Origin: Sphingomonas sp.
GTDB lineage: Bacteria > Pseudomonadota > Alphaproteobacteria > Sphingomonadales > Sphingomonadaceae
Reading direction: 5' to 3'
DNA length: 11,212 bases
Assembly: GCA_013812805.1 (NCBI GenBank)
Contig: JACCSV010000144.1
Span: forward strand, 1 to 11,212
Shown here: in pieces, positions 1 to 7,841 of the stretch
Layout: the number at the start of each line of letters is the position of its first letter
Position numbering within the stretch: the stretch's first letter is position 1
Notes under the pieces: model-generated
What the model was told of the DNA's origin: nothing
The model's input: the letters and a program-made list of their open reading frames with translations, nothing else
Databases searched by the model: none
Made by a program: the position numbers and the translations under genes

Positions 1-656
1 CCGCCAATCCTTCGCTCGAGCCAGAGCGGCTGGCCGGAGTCGAGATTGGCGCCCGCTACGTCCGCGGCGGTGTCTCATTGTCCGGCACGGCGTTTGCCAA
101 TCGGCTCGAGGATTCGATCGCCAATGTAACTCTCGGGCAGGGACCGGGAGTGTTTCCCGGCATCGGCTTCACCACCGGCGAATACCGGCAACGCCGCAAT
201 CTGGACGCGGTGCGGGTGCGCGGAGTCGAGCTTTCGGCGGAGGTCCGGCGCGGGCCGCTGACCGCCAGTGGCAGCGCCAGCTTCACGGATGCCGAGGTGC
301 AAGGCGACGGTGCCGCGGCGGTGCTTGACGGACTGCGACCCGCGCAAACGCCACGCATCGGGCTCACCGGCGGCCTAGCGTGGGACAAGGATGGCCGCAG
401 CCTCTCGCTCGTCGTCCGCCATGTCAGCGCCCAGTATGAAGACGACCTAAACCGGGACAGGCTGCCGCCCGCGACGACCGTCGACGCCTTCGCCGCCTGG
501 CCATTGAGCCGCAGGCTGCAGTTATTCGCCCGAGGCGAGAATATGCTCGACGAGCTGGTCGTCGCCGGCATCGGGGGCGACGGGTCGGTCGAGCATGCCA
601 CTCCCCGCACCTTGTCGATCGGCGTCCGGCTGCAATCGAGACGCGGCTCGCGATAA
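1..656 (+). CDS. TonB-dependent receptor, C-terminal part (5' end outside window)
   Basis: This is the distal part of an outer-membrane TonB-dependent receptor, the class that imports siderophores, cobalamin, sugars or other large ligands using energy from TonB-ExbBD. The frame is open from the window edge (first full codon at 3) and ends with TAA at 654-656, giving about 217 visible residues. The opening NPSLEPERLAGVEIGARY matches the usual NPxLxPE...EIG motif in the last third of the beta-barrel. After it come alternating amphipathic strands (for example GPLTASGSASFTDAEV and RSLSLVVRHVSAQYED) and the typical near-terminal ENMLDE turn before the last strand (TPRTLSIGVRL). The plug domain and TonB box would lie outside the window, so the ligand cannot be named. 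The protein ends in a basic tail (QSRRGSR) rather than the terminal aromatic residue common in outer-membrane barrels, which is slightly unusual. Confidence 0.88.
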   Translation, partial: ANPSLEPERLAGVEIGARYVRGGVSLSGTAFANRLEDSIANVTLGQGPGVFPGIGFTTGEYRQRRNLDAVRVRGVELSAEVRRGPLTASGSASFTDAEVQGDGAAAVLDGLRPAQTPRIGLTGGLAWDKDGRSLSLVVRHVSAQYEDDLNRDRLPPATTVDAFAAWPLSRRLQLFARGENMLDELVVAGIGGDGSVEHATPRTLSIGVRLQSRRGSR

Positions 657-695
657 CGCTCACGCCGGCTGCGCGCAGGTGAGGGTAAGGAAAAA

Positions 696-771
<76 letters not shown>

Positions 772-873
772 ATGCCTGTCAGGCGAAGTTGTGGGCGGCC
801 TGGGTTAGCGGCTTCCGATGCGGGCCAGATAACAATGCAGCCCTCTTCGCGCAAGGTATCGGCTTCGAGGGTT

Positions 874-2712
874 TCAGCCGACCGAAAGGTCGCGCTGCTG
901 GTTGACCAACCGCCATTCGTCGAGGTCGCCGAGCATTACCCGCGCCGCCTGCTCGGTCAGGTCCGCCGCTCGCGACAGCGTTACCTCCTTGCGCAGTTCC
1001 TGCTCGAGCTGGCCGAGCGTGTTGGCGGTCGCCATCGAGCGCAGCGCATCGCCGCCGAAATCGGCCTGGAAGCGGATTCCGAACACCGCCGTGCCCAGCG
1101 CCGGGAATCCGGCCGACACCAGTGTGAACCAGGCGCCGTAACGGTCGACCCACTCGGCGCCGAGCGCCAGCCCGAGCAGAGTCGCGAGCGACACCAGCAA
1201 AGTCGCGAGGAACAGCATCGTCGCAAGCGTTCCCAGCCTGCGGTCGAGCCGGTCGATCCGGAGCGAATTGCGCTGGTGATACGCAACCTGCGGCCTGATC
1301 TCGTAATCGGCGATCGCCTGCGCGAGCCTGGGCGCACCGGCCTTGTCGATCGACCCCGCGGGGCAGGCGAGGGCGCGCCACACCCCGATCGCATACCATT
1401 CGATCCACCGCCGCGGCACCGGATTTGTGATTGTGCCCGGGGGGTCGGGAGCGGCGATCCCGAGCTGCTTCAGGCTCCGCATCGGCCGTAGCCGCTCAGC
1501 CAGCTGGCGATAGTCGAGCCAGCGGCGATGCCATTCGTCCCTCGAGCCGATGTGGGCGTTGAGGACGATGGCCATGGTGATCACGATCTCCGCGGCCGCA
1601 AACTCCAGCCGAAGGTCGGGCGCCATGAACGCGCTAAGGCCGAGGCAAACGGCGATTGCGCCGAACAGGAAGTTGAAGATGTGGCCGCTCCTGTAGGTCT
1701 GCGCAAAGTGCGTGGCGAGCCGGTCGGCCCAGCTGTACGCATCCTCGAGCAGCGCGGCTGGCGCGCTGATTGCACAGGCGCTTCCGCAGCCTTCGCGATA
1801 CTGCTTCCACTCCTCCCGGATCTGCCTGGCGCAATGTTCGTCGACGATGTCCTTGGTGCCGAACCTGGCAATGCCGGCGGCGGCGAGCATCAGCGGATAC
1901 TCGATTCGGGTTCGCACGTGGCGAATGCGCTCTCTGGCAAAGCCCTTTAGGAACTTGCGTTCGTCGGGATCGCTCGGCGGCAGCAGCAACCCTTCGAGCA
2001 GCGCCTGGACGTTGGCTTTGTTCGCCGGGCGCTCCACCGTCGGCTCGTCGGCAAGGGTCAGAACGGCGGGGTCGAAAGCGCTCCACAGCAGCCGGACCGA
2101 AGCTTCGCGGTCGACTGGAACGTGAAGCACCGGGGTGCCGCCGGTGATTGCCAGCTGCACCACTTCGCCGGTGCCGCCGCGGCCGCGCGGCGGAAGCCCG
2201 TCCCACACCGCGAGCAGCATGTTGCAATGGGCAATGGTCGCGCGGCCGGTCATCACGAACGCGTCGAGTTCGCGATCCGCGTCGCCGGGAAGCTGCAGGA
2301 CGCAAGAGGCCGAGGCCAGCAGCTTCTCGAAGCGCTTGCGCGACGCTTCGGCCAGGCGGCGGCGATAGATCTCGCGTTCGAACGGCACAACGGCCTGGAG
2401 CTCAAAGCCAGTGCGCAAGGCGATTTCTGCAGCGACCTGGTCGGCGCCATCGGCTAGCGGCGAGACGAACAGCAGCCGCGGCTCCGCAACCGCGAAAATC
2501 GCCCGCTCGCGGGCGTATAGCGCTAGCACCTCGGTGCGGAGCAATGCCAGCGCCTGCTCGATGCGCTGTTCGAGGGCCGCGGCGTCACCGTTGCTCAGCG
2601 CCTCGGTCCGGTGGCCGGTTACCCCGACGCTAAAGACGAACGGAACGCGGGGCGGTCCCCCGGCAGTGCGCTTCGTCAGACCGGACCGCCGTTTCGAATC
2701 ATCGGATCGCAC
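874..2712 (-). CDS. SLOG-like sensor fused to SLATT-like four-TM membrane module
   Basis: This 612-residue protein has an N-terminal Rossmann-type domain with SLOG/DprA-like features. GVTGHR (30-35) follows the first strand, LADGADQ is at 86-92, a PFEREIY segment at 110-116, and a WDG...GRGGT glycine-rich loop at 170-181. A helical linker follows. Then come a first TM pair (about 345-364 and 372-388) followed by EWHRRWLDYRQLAERLR (393-409), and a second pair (about 496-518 and 528-546) preceded by QVAYHQRN (475-482). That layout resembles SLATT (SMODS and SLOG-associating 2TM effector) proteins, proposed as pore-forming or membrane-perturbing effectors in nucleotide-signalled immunity. The GTG at 2712 is the only usual start codon upstream of the SLOG motif. 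It lies inside the preceding gene (37-nt overlap) with no clear Shine-Dalgarno sequence, so translational coupling is likely. The domain names are motif readings from memory; the ligand and activity are inference. It is the third gene of the TIR operon. Confidence 0.8.
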   Translation of the reverse strand: MRSDDSKRRSGLTKRTAGGPPRVPFVFSVGVTGHRTEALSNGDAAALEQRIEQALALLRTEVLALYARERAIFAVAEPRLLFVSPLADGADQVAAEIALRTGFELQAVVPFEREIYRRRLAEASRKRFEKLLASASCVLQLPGDADRELDAFVMTGRATIAHCNMLLAVWDGLPPRGRGGTGEVVQLAITGGTPVLHVPVDREASVRLLWSAFDPAVLTLADEPTVERPANKANVQALLEGLLLPPSDPDERKFLKGFARERIRHVRTRIEYPLMLAAAGIARFGTKDIVDEHCARQIREEWKQYREGCGSACAISAPAALLEDAYSWADRLATHFAQTYRSGHIFNFLFGAIAVCLGLSAFMAPDLRLEFAAAEIVITMAIVLNAHIGSRDEWHRRWLDYRQLAERLRPMRSLKQLGIAAPDPPGTITNPVPRRWIEWYAIGVWRALACPAGSIDKAGAPRLAQAIADYEIRPQVAYHQRNSLRIDRLDRRLGTLATMLFLATLLVSLATLLGLALGAEWVDRYGAWFTLVSAGFPALGTAVFGIRFQADFGGDALRSMATANTLGQLEQELRKEVTLSRAADLTEQAARVMLGDLDEWRLVNQQRDLSVG

Positions 2713-3122
2713 GGCCCAGCGCCAGCGAAGTTAAGCTGGTAGGACAGGGTGCATTCCTTTGTGTTTTTATCGAGAATAATGAGTTTCTTGCGGTCGTTCG
2801 TACCGTCATCCAGGATCGTGATCTGCTCGTGTGTGGAAGGAACCTGCGGACACTCCTCACCCTCGCAGACCCAGATCGGATCGTCGTCGTCGAACCAGAC
2901 GGCTTGTCCGACGCCGACGAGTTGGAAAACGATCTCAGCGGCGCCGGAGCCCTTTTTAACGTCAACTATGACCTTTTTGCCTCTGGGCGGATCCTCTTCC
3001 CAACCTAGCGACCATTCAGTCGGCCCGTTGCCCTTCTCGGGCTTCACGTGAAGCTTCAACATTTGTCGCTCGGTCGGCAATGATTCAAAAGGACTGCGTC
3101 CGTCTGACTGTTGGTCACTCAT
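2676..3122 (-). CDS. Small beta-rich protein of unknown family, middle gene of TIR/SLOG operon
   Basis: I do not recognise this 148-residue protein. It has no signal peptide and no membrane segment, and reads as a series of short beta strands (KKVIVDVKKG, AEIVFQLVGV, KKLIILDKN, TLSYQLNF) with an acidic patch D78-D81 next to two tryptophans (W76, W84). Its four cysteines are C86, C91, C124 and C138. The ATG at 3122 is chosen over an upstream in-frame start at 3206 because an excellent ribosome site precedes it and the longer version would run back into the TIR gene. The start lies 20 nt after the TIR stop, and its end overlaps the SLOG-TM gene by 37 nt, so all three should be one transcript. 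Part of it (2761-2820) is about 45% GC by hand count, well below its neighbours, suggesting a different history or relaxed codon choice. A role as adaptor, regulator or ligand-binding partner is only a guess. Confidence 0.8.
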   Translation of the reverse strand: MSDQQSDGRSPFESLPTERQMLKLHVKPEKGNGPTEWSLGWEEDPPRGKKVIVDVKKGSGAAEIVFQLVGVGQAVWFDDDDPIWVCEGEECPQVPSTHEQITILDDGTNDRKKLIILDKNTKECTLSYQLNFAGAGPCDPMIRNGGPV

Positions 3123-3126
3123 GGTA

Positions 3127-3136
3127 CTTCCTCCCT
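3127..3136 (-). promoter_or_regulatory. Strong ribosome binding site fixing the start of the small operon gene
   Basis: The minus strand reads AGGGAGGAAG here, with GGGAGG ending 7 nt before the ATG at 3122. It lies between the TIR stop codon (3142-3144) and that ATG, and it is what decides against the longer upstream start at 3206. Confidence 0.85.
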
Positions 3137-3141
3137 GTCGA

Positions 3142-5304
3142 TTACTGCACCGTTCGTGGCGCGGCCCGGGTGAACCGCGGATAGCTGTAGCCGATGGCAT
3201 CGACATCGGCGGTCAGGCGCTGAGTAGCGGCCAGATTACCGAGGCCCAGCTGGACCGACGCGAGCTCGGCCTTTTCCCCCGGCTGAAGCTGGGCGGACGG
3301 GGGAATTGTCCGCACCGCGGCCCGCCACCAGCGCACGGCTTCCGAGCGATTGCCGGCTTGCGCAAGCAAGTTCCCGCCGTTCGCAAGCGCCGCGAAGCTG
3401 AGCAATGACCGCTCCAAATGCTTTGGGTTGCTCTGCGCGGCGGCGAGCGACTGCCGGGCCAGGGTTAGCGCCTGAGCAGCATTTCCGGAACGGATCGCCA
3501 GCCGGCCCCGCAAGTTCAGGCAGGCGACCTGAAGCTTGGCTCGCCAGTTGGCGACGGACCGATCGCGTTGAAGCAAACGGCTGACGATATCGCAGGCGCC
3601 GCGGGTGGTCCGCGCCGCTTCGTCCGTCCTGCCCATCGCTAGTTGGAGATCGGCAAGTTGGAAGCGCCCGGTGGCGCTCGCCTGCAGCCATTCGGTGTTG
3701 TCCGGCTCGATCCGGTACAGGGCTTCCGAATCGGCAACGCCGGCCTGCATTTCCTTCAGCCCCGCCATTGCCTGACCGCGCGAGGCGAGTAGTCGGCCGA
3801 TCGCAAAATGCGCTGCCATCGCGTCCCGCTGGTCTATCGGATCGAGATGGCCGACGGAATCGAGGATCCGAAGTTGCCGTTCACGCTCGGCCAGGGCCTG
3901 GTCGAGCTCGCCGGCGTATTCATGGGCATCGGCGAGCCAGGCGAGACTGCCGCTAACCTGTTTTTGATAATCAACATTGTTCGGTTCTGCTGCGGCCAGG
4001 CTTTCCGCGGGCCGAAGCGACGATTGGAAGGCAAGCGCGGCCTGCGCGTAGCGGCGCTCCTCCATCAACAAGGTGCCAAGGTTGCTGTTGGCGTAGACTT
4101 CCTCGAGCCGGTAATCCTTGTTGCCGGGGTCGAGGGCGACCATCCGATTGGCCAGGCGCCGGTATTCGTTGAACCGGTTCGATGCCTCTGACACCTGGCC
4201 CCGCTGATAGGCGATGTAGCCAACCCAGTAGACATTCTGCGCATGGTCGAAGAGGCGTTGCGGGTCGTCCGGGTAGCGGCGCACTGTTTCGGCAGTGCTC
4301 GCCAGCGCTTCCTGATACCGGCTGAGCGCCGCGTTCAAATCGCCGCGGGTATTCGCTACTTCGCCCATCAGCGTCAGTGCTTTCGAGCGCTGCGCCAGCG
4401 CCGCGTCGGAAAGCTTGCTCTTGTCTTGCTTCTGGTAATATTCGAGCGCCCGGCTGCCGACGGAGTCTAGCACGTCAAGCCGGCCCAGCGGCTCCAGCTT
4501 GTCCCGCAGATCGCCGAGCATGAAGCCGACCAGCCCTTCAGCCTGGCGCCGTTGTTCGGTCGCGGTGTTGCGCGCGTCGAGCGCGAAGACCGCAAGGCCG
4601 CTGGTGACGAGCATTCCGGCGAGTGAAGCCGCGGCGATGGCGGCAAGCCGTCGCTGCCGGCGCAGATGATCGCGCTGGACGAGGTCGTCGAGGCCGACAC
4701 CCAGCATCGCCGCAACGATCTTGAGCAGACCCATGCGACGGCCGTCGCGATCGTCGCGAAGGTCGGCGGCAAGCGGTTCGGCGCGCTTGGCGGTTGGCCG
4801 GCCGCGCCGGTCGTAGCGGTGCCGCAGGGCGGGCGGGAAGCATTCTTCGCCCTCGCGTCCGGGGGAATCGCCGGCGAACGGCTCGCCACCGACGATCGCC
4901 GCGATGACGCAGCCGTCCGGGCGGGCACGCTTGAACGCGTCGATTTCGGCGTTGGTCCATTTGGATTGAGCAGCCGCGGGCGAGCAAAGCACGATCAGGA
5001 ACCGTGAGGCTGCGAGCGCCTGGCGGATCTCCGCGCCAAGGTCGGCGGCGGCGGCTAGTTCATGACGGTCGCGAAAGATCGGCGTGAGCCGCTTCGGAAC
5101 AACGCCATTCTCCGTAAGCTTGCCGCTGATGCTCGCCGGAACGCGAAATCGCTCGAGCGCGGAATGAAGCCAGTCGACGACCGCTTCGTCCTTGTGGCTA
5201 TAGCTGAGGAAGGCGAAATAGCGGTGCTGATGCGGCGCAATCTTGGACGCGGCGGGCCCAGCCGCCGTGCGATTCCACTCAGAAGGCCGAGCCCACCAGT
5301 TCAT
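3142..5304 (-). CDS. TIR domain - transmembrane - TPR repeat protein
   Basis: This is a 720-residue three-part protein. The N-terminal TIR domain (about 27-150) begins with strand A and box-1-like RYFAFLSYSHKD (28-39), followed by FRDR (77-80), strand FLIVLCSPAAAQS and W116-T-N-A-E120. Glu120 sits where NAD-hydrolysing TIR domains carry their catalytic glutamate. A basic stretch (RDHLRRQRR) precedes one hydrophobic helix (about 221-242), so the positive-inside rule puts TIR in the cytoplasm and the C-terminal half outside. Residues about 290-690 are helix-turn-helix repeats of TPR type (for example GDLNAALSRYQEALA, RRYAQAALAFQSSL, GRTDEAARTTRGA). Bacterial TIR proteins can cleave NAD or make cyclic ADP-ribose signals; whether this one does is inferred from Glu120. 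ATG 5304 is used; a TTG directly before it (5307) would add one residue. It is the first gene of the operon and diverges from ispG. The family, as I recall it, is common in alphaproteobacteria, but its function is unknown to me. Confidence 0.88.
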   Translation of the reverse strand: MNWWARPSEWNRTAAGPAASKIAPHQHRYFAFLSYSHKDEAVVDWLHSALERFRVPASISGKLTENGVVPKRLTPIFRDRHELAAAADLGAEIRQALAASRFLIVLCSPAAAQSKWTNAEIDAFKRARPDGCVIAAIVGGEPFAGDSPGREGEECFPPALRHRYDRRGRPTAKRAEPLAADLRDDRDGRRMGLLKIVAAMLGVGLDDLVQRDHLRRQRRLAAIAAASLAGMLVTSGLAVFALDARNTATEQRRQAEGLVGFMLGDLRDKLEPLGRLDVLDSVGSRALEYYQKQDKSKLSDAALAQRSKALTLMGEVANTRGDLNAALSRYQEALASTAETVRRYPDDPQRLFDHAQNVYWVGYIAYQRGQVSEASNRFNEYRRLANRMVALDPGNKDYRLEEVYANSNLGTLLMEERRYAQAALAFQSSLRPAESLAAAEPNNVDYQKQVSGSLAWLADAHEYAGELDQALAERERQLRILDSVGHLDPIDQRDAMAAHFAIGRLLASRGQAMAGLKEMQAGVADSEALYRIEPDNTEWLQASATGRFQLADLQLAMGRTDEAARTTRGACDIVSRLLQRDRSVANWRAKLQVACLNLRGRLAIRSGNAAQALTLARQSLAAAQSNPKHLERSLLSFAALANGGNLLAQAGNRSEAVRWWRAAVRTIPPSAQLQPGEKAELASVQLGLGNLAATQRLTADVDAIGYSYPRFTRAAPRTVQ

Positions 5305-5413
5305 CAAGCGCCCCCGCGTCTCCCTGGCTGCTTAGCACCTTTGGATAATCTGGGCGACTCGTTGCGTGGGCGGCTTTGCGGCAAGGGCGGAGAACGCCTA
5401 TATCGCGGGGGCA
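5305..5413. promoter_or_regulatory. Divergent intergenic region carrying promoters of ispG and the TIR operon
   Basis: These 109 bp separate the start of the minus-strand TIR gene from the plus-strand ispG start, so both promoters should lie here or just inside the flanking genes. On the plus strand GATAAT (5344-5349) matches the sigma-70 -10 consensus in five of six bases and lies 64 nt before the ispG ATG, but I see no good -35 partner upstream of it. On the minus strand the same AT-rich spot reads AGATTATCC and is the only AT-rich patch available for the operon. No clear operator palindrome is visible. Individual promoter positions are weakly supported. Confidence 0.4.
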
Positions 5414-6544
5414 ATGTCTTCCATTCGGCCCTGGCGAACCATCGAGCGGCGAGCGTCGCGTCAGATCATGATCGGCTCCGTCCCAGTCGGCGGGGACGCG
5501 CCGATCAGCGTCCAGACGATGACCAATACCCTAACCTCCGACGCCAACGCGACGATCGGACAGATCCGTCGCTGCGAGGAAGCTGGGGTCGATATCATTC
5601 GGGTGTCGTGCCCGGACCGCGAAAGCACCGCGGCCCTCGGGCAGATCGTCCGCGAAGCGCGGGTGCCGATCGTCGCCGACATCCACTTTCACTACAAGCG
5701 AGCGCTCGAGGCCGCCGATGCGGGCGCCGCGTGCCTGAGGATCAATCCGGGCAACATCGGCTCTGCAGAGCGGGTCAGGGAAGTGATTGCCGCCGCCCGC
5801 GCCAACCGCTGCGCCATTCGCATCGGCGTCAACGCCGGCAGCTTGGAAAGGCACTTGCTCGAAAAATACGGCGAGCCTTGCCCCGAGGCGCTGGTCGAAA
5901 GCGCGCTCGACCATATCCGCATTCTCGAGGATCACGGCTTTCGCGATTACAAGGTGGCGGTCAAGGCGTCGGACGTGTTCCTTGCCGTCGCTGCCTACCA
6001 ACAGCTGGCGGACGCCGTGGATTGCCCGCTGCATCTGGGCATCACCGAGGCCGGCGGGCTGATCGGCGGCACCGTCAAATCCTCGATCGGGATCGGCTCG
6101 CTGCTGTGGGCGGGGATCGGCGACACCATACGGGTGTCGCTGTCGGCCGAGCCGGAAGAGGAAGTCCGCGTCGGCTACGAGATCCTCAAGGGGCTCGGCA
6201 TCCGCAGCCGCGGAGTCCGCGTCGTCTCCTGCCCGAGCTGCGCCCGCCAGGGGTTCGACGTCATCCGCACCGTCGAGACGCTCGAGGAACGCCTGCAGCA
6301 TATCAAGACGCCGATGTCGCTGTCGGTGCTGGGCTGCGTCGTCAACGGACCTGGCGAGGCGCGCGAGACCGACATCGGCATCACCGGCGGCGGCAATGGC
6401 ACCCACATGGTCTTCCTTTCGGGCGTTACCGACCACCATGTGAAGGACGCCGGCATGGTCGACCACATCGTCCGCCTGGTCGAAGCCAAGGCGGCCGAGA
6501 TCGAAGCCGCGGCGGAGCATCCGCTGACCCTGGACGCGGCCTAG
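5414..6544 (+). CDS. ispG: 4-hydroxy-3-methylbut-2-enyl-diphosphate synthase (IspG/GcpE)
   Basis: IspG catalyses the penultimate step of the cytoplasmic MEP isoprenoid pathway, the two-electron reduction of MEcPP to HMBPP, using a [4Fe-4S] cluster and reduced flavodoxin or ferredoxin. The 376-residue product has the bacterial length. The TIM-barrel half contains SRQIMIGSVPVGGDAP, VQTMTNT, DIHFHYKRA and LRINPGNIG. The C-terminal half carries the cluster ligands in SCPSC (C273, C276) and LGCVVNGPGEA (C308), with the conserved E315 of the GPGE motif. ATG 5414 is preferred because the product then begins MSSIRPW, close to the family start. A GTG at 5366 would add 16 residues with no family support. 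The ribosome site is weak: GGGGG at 5407-5411 is very close to the ATG. The gene diverges from the TIR operon and has no functional link to it that I can see. Confidence 0.97.
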   Translation: MSSIRPWRTIERRASRQIMIGSVPVGGDAPISVQTMTNTLTSDANATIGQIRRCEEAGVDIIRVSCPDRESTAALGQIVREARVPIVADIHFHYKRALEAADAGAACLRINPGNIGSAERVREVIAAARANRCAIRIGVNAGSLERHLLEKYGEPCPEALVESALDHIRILEDHGFRDYKVAVKASDVFLAVAAYQQLADAVDCPLHLGITEAGGLIGGTVKSSIGIGSLLWAGIGDTIRVSLSAEPEEEVRVGYEILKGLGIRSRGVRVVSCPSCARQGFDVIRTVETLEERLQHIKTPMSLSVLGCVVNGPGEARETDIGITGGGNGTHMVFLSGVTDHHVKDAGMVDHIVRLVEAKAAEIEAAAEHPLTLDAA

Positions 6545-6548
6545 TATA

Positions 6549-7775
6549 TCAGGCGATCGGATCGTCGAAGCGGACCAGCCAGAATGCGGTTTCCACATCC
6601 TCGATGCCAAAGTCGTTGTCATTCACCAGCAGCAAGGTAGCCGGGTCGAGGAGCGCCATGCCTTCGAGATCGGCGCTGACCTGCGGATGATCGTCGGTGT
6701 TGAGTACCGGGCGCTTTTTCAAGACAGGCAGGCGAAGCTCGCCGGCCGCGCTCATCTGCTCGATCGTCGGCCGAGTCGCCTCCTCGGCATGCTCGTTGGG
6801 AATAACGCAATCCTCGTCTAGCTCGACAACGTAGAGCTTGGTGGTTTGCGACGCCCTCTCCAGGATCAGCAGCCGCCTCTCCCCGACGCAAAGCATTTCG
6901 CTAACCTTAATGTCGCTTCGCTGCAGCGGCCCTTGCGCGAGGTCGCGGGCGAAGGTTGCGGGCTCATCAAGTTCGTAGAGATATTGGGCAAGCAGCGACC
7001 CGCTGGACGTGTCCAGCGTCCACAGCCGGACGTGGCGCGCCGCCGAATGCGTTTCGACGTCCGGGTGAGCGAGCGGGCTCTGGAAAGCGAGATGAAGGCG
7101 GGTGCCATCCTTCGACAAAGCGATCGCTTCGAATCCGCGGTTCACCTGGCGGCGGGCGGCAAGCGCGGGCAGGACCGCTTCCGACGGGTAGGGCGCGGCG
7201 GCCACGGTCGCCTCAGCGCCAGCCGGCACCCAGCGCATCCGCACCATTCCGTTGGCGTTAATCTGCAGCAGCGAAGGGCCGTATTCGTCGCCAATCCAGA
7301 TGGTGCCATCCGCAGCAATTGCGATGCCCTCGCTGTCAACGCCCCCGGGATCGGGCGCGAGCGGCGTTCCGTCCATTCTCACAGCCGGCTCCATTCGGCT
7401 GTTGTCGCTGCCCGGCGGCGGAAGCCCGGTGAGCGGCTTGCCGCCGTCGCCATGAAGCGCCGCCGTGCGGATCAGTTCGACCCGGTCGCCGTCAAGCCGC
7501 AGCTCGACCAGCGCGGGCCCGATCTCGAGAGCCGGCATTACTTTGGCTGACCCCTTGGCGCCATGCTCCTTCACCGCCTCGAGGCCATAGGTCTCGACCG
7601 CGAGCTTAACTTTGAGGTTGGGACCGCGGTCGCCGATCGCAAACAGCCGCCCATCGGAGCTTCGGGTCAGGCCGGAGCCAAGGCCGCGCGAAATACGCAG
7701 CAGCCGCTTCGGGCACTGGATTTCGGCAAGCTGTTCGTCCTCGAAGCGGAGGCGGGTAATCGTTGGAGCAGGCAT
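6549..7775 (-). CDS. Esterase-like activity of phytase family protein (phytase-like beta-propeller)
   Basis: This 408-residue protein has the signatures of the phytase-like domain family (PF13449 type), predicted beta-propellers that are poorly characterised. Diagnostic stretches are a start strand ending SSDGRLFAIGDRGP, the central DSEGIAIAADGTIWIGDEYG, NRGFEAIALSKDGTRL, and the late DLEGMALLDPATLLLVNDNDFG. Each supplies acidic residues of the metal-binding or active-site type. The ATG at 7775 gives MPAPTITRLRF; the frame stays open much further upstream, but that part is antisense to the EamA transporter and is not credible coding. No signal peptide is visible from this start, whereas as I recall many relatives are secreted, so the protein is predicted cytoplasmic unless the start is wrong. 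It converges on ispG, with only 4 nt between the two stop codons. Substrate unknown; the family name does not prove phytase or esterase activity. Confidence 0.85.
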   Translation of the reverse strand: MPAPTITRLRFEDEQLAEIQCPKRLLRISRGLGSGLTRSSDGRLFAIGDRGPNLKVKLAVETYGLEAVKEHGAKGSAKVMPALEIGPALVELRLDGDRVELIRTAALHGDGGKPLTGLPPPGSDNSRMEPAVRMDGTPLAPDPGGVDSEGIAIAADGTIWIGDEYGPSLLQINANGMVRMRWVPAGAEATVAAAPYPSEAVLPALAARRQVNRGFEAIALSKDGTRLHLAFQSPLAHPDVETHSAARHVRLWTLDTSSGSLLAQYLYELDEPATFARDLAQGPLQRSDIKVSEMLCVGERRLLILERASQTTKLYVVELDEDCVIPNEHAEEATRPTIEQMSAAGELRLPVLKKRPVLNTDDHPQVSADLEGMALLDPATLLLVNDNDFGIEDVETAFWLVRFDDPIA

Positions 7776-7841
7776 GAATGGGCAACTCTCGCCGACCAGC
7801 GGGGTTGCGCTTGCCGCGCGAAGGCGTAGCGCAGCGGCGCT

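Noticed and set aside
659..683. Possible terminator hairpin after the TonB-dependent receptor
   Set aside because: Only a 5-bp CTCAC/GTGAG stem with a 15-nt loop and no T-run on the plus strand; the following A-run reads as T only on the tRNA strand.
772..1491. 239-codon plus-strand open frame next to the tRNA
   Set aside because: It is mostly antisense to the SLOG-TM gene, rich in R/G/P, and has no ribosome site or motif.
6545..6548. Bidirectional terminator between ispG and the phytase-like gene
   Set aside because: The stops are 4 nt apart and I see no stem-loop with a T-run across the junction.
5062..6690. 542-codon plus-strand open frame
   Set aside because: It crosses the antisense of the TIR gene and then an alternative frame of ispG. 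Both real genes have clear motifs; this frame is arginine-rich low-complexity shadow.
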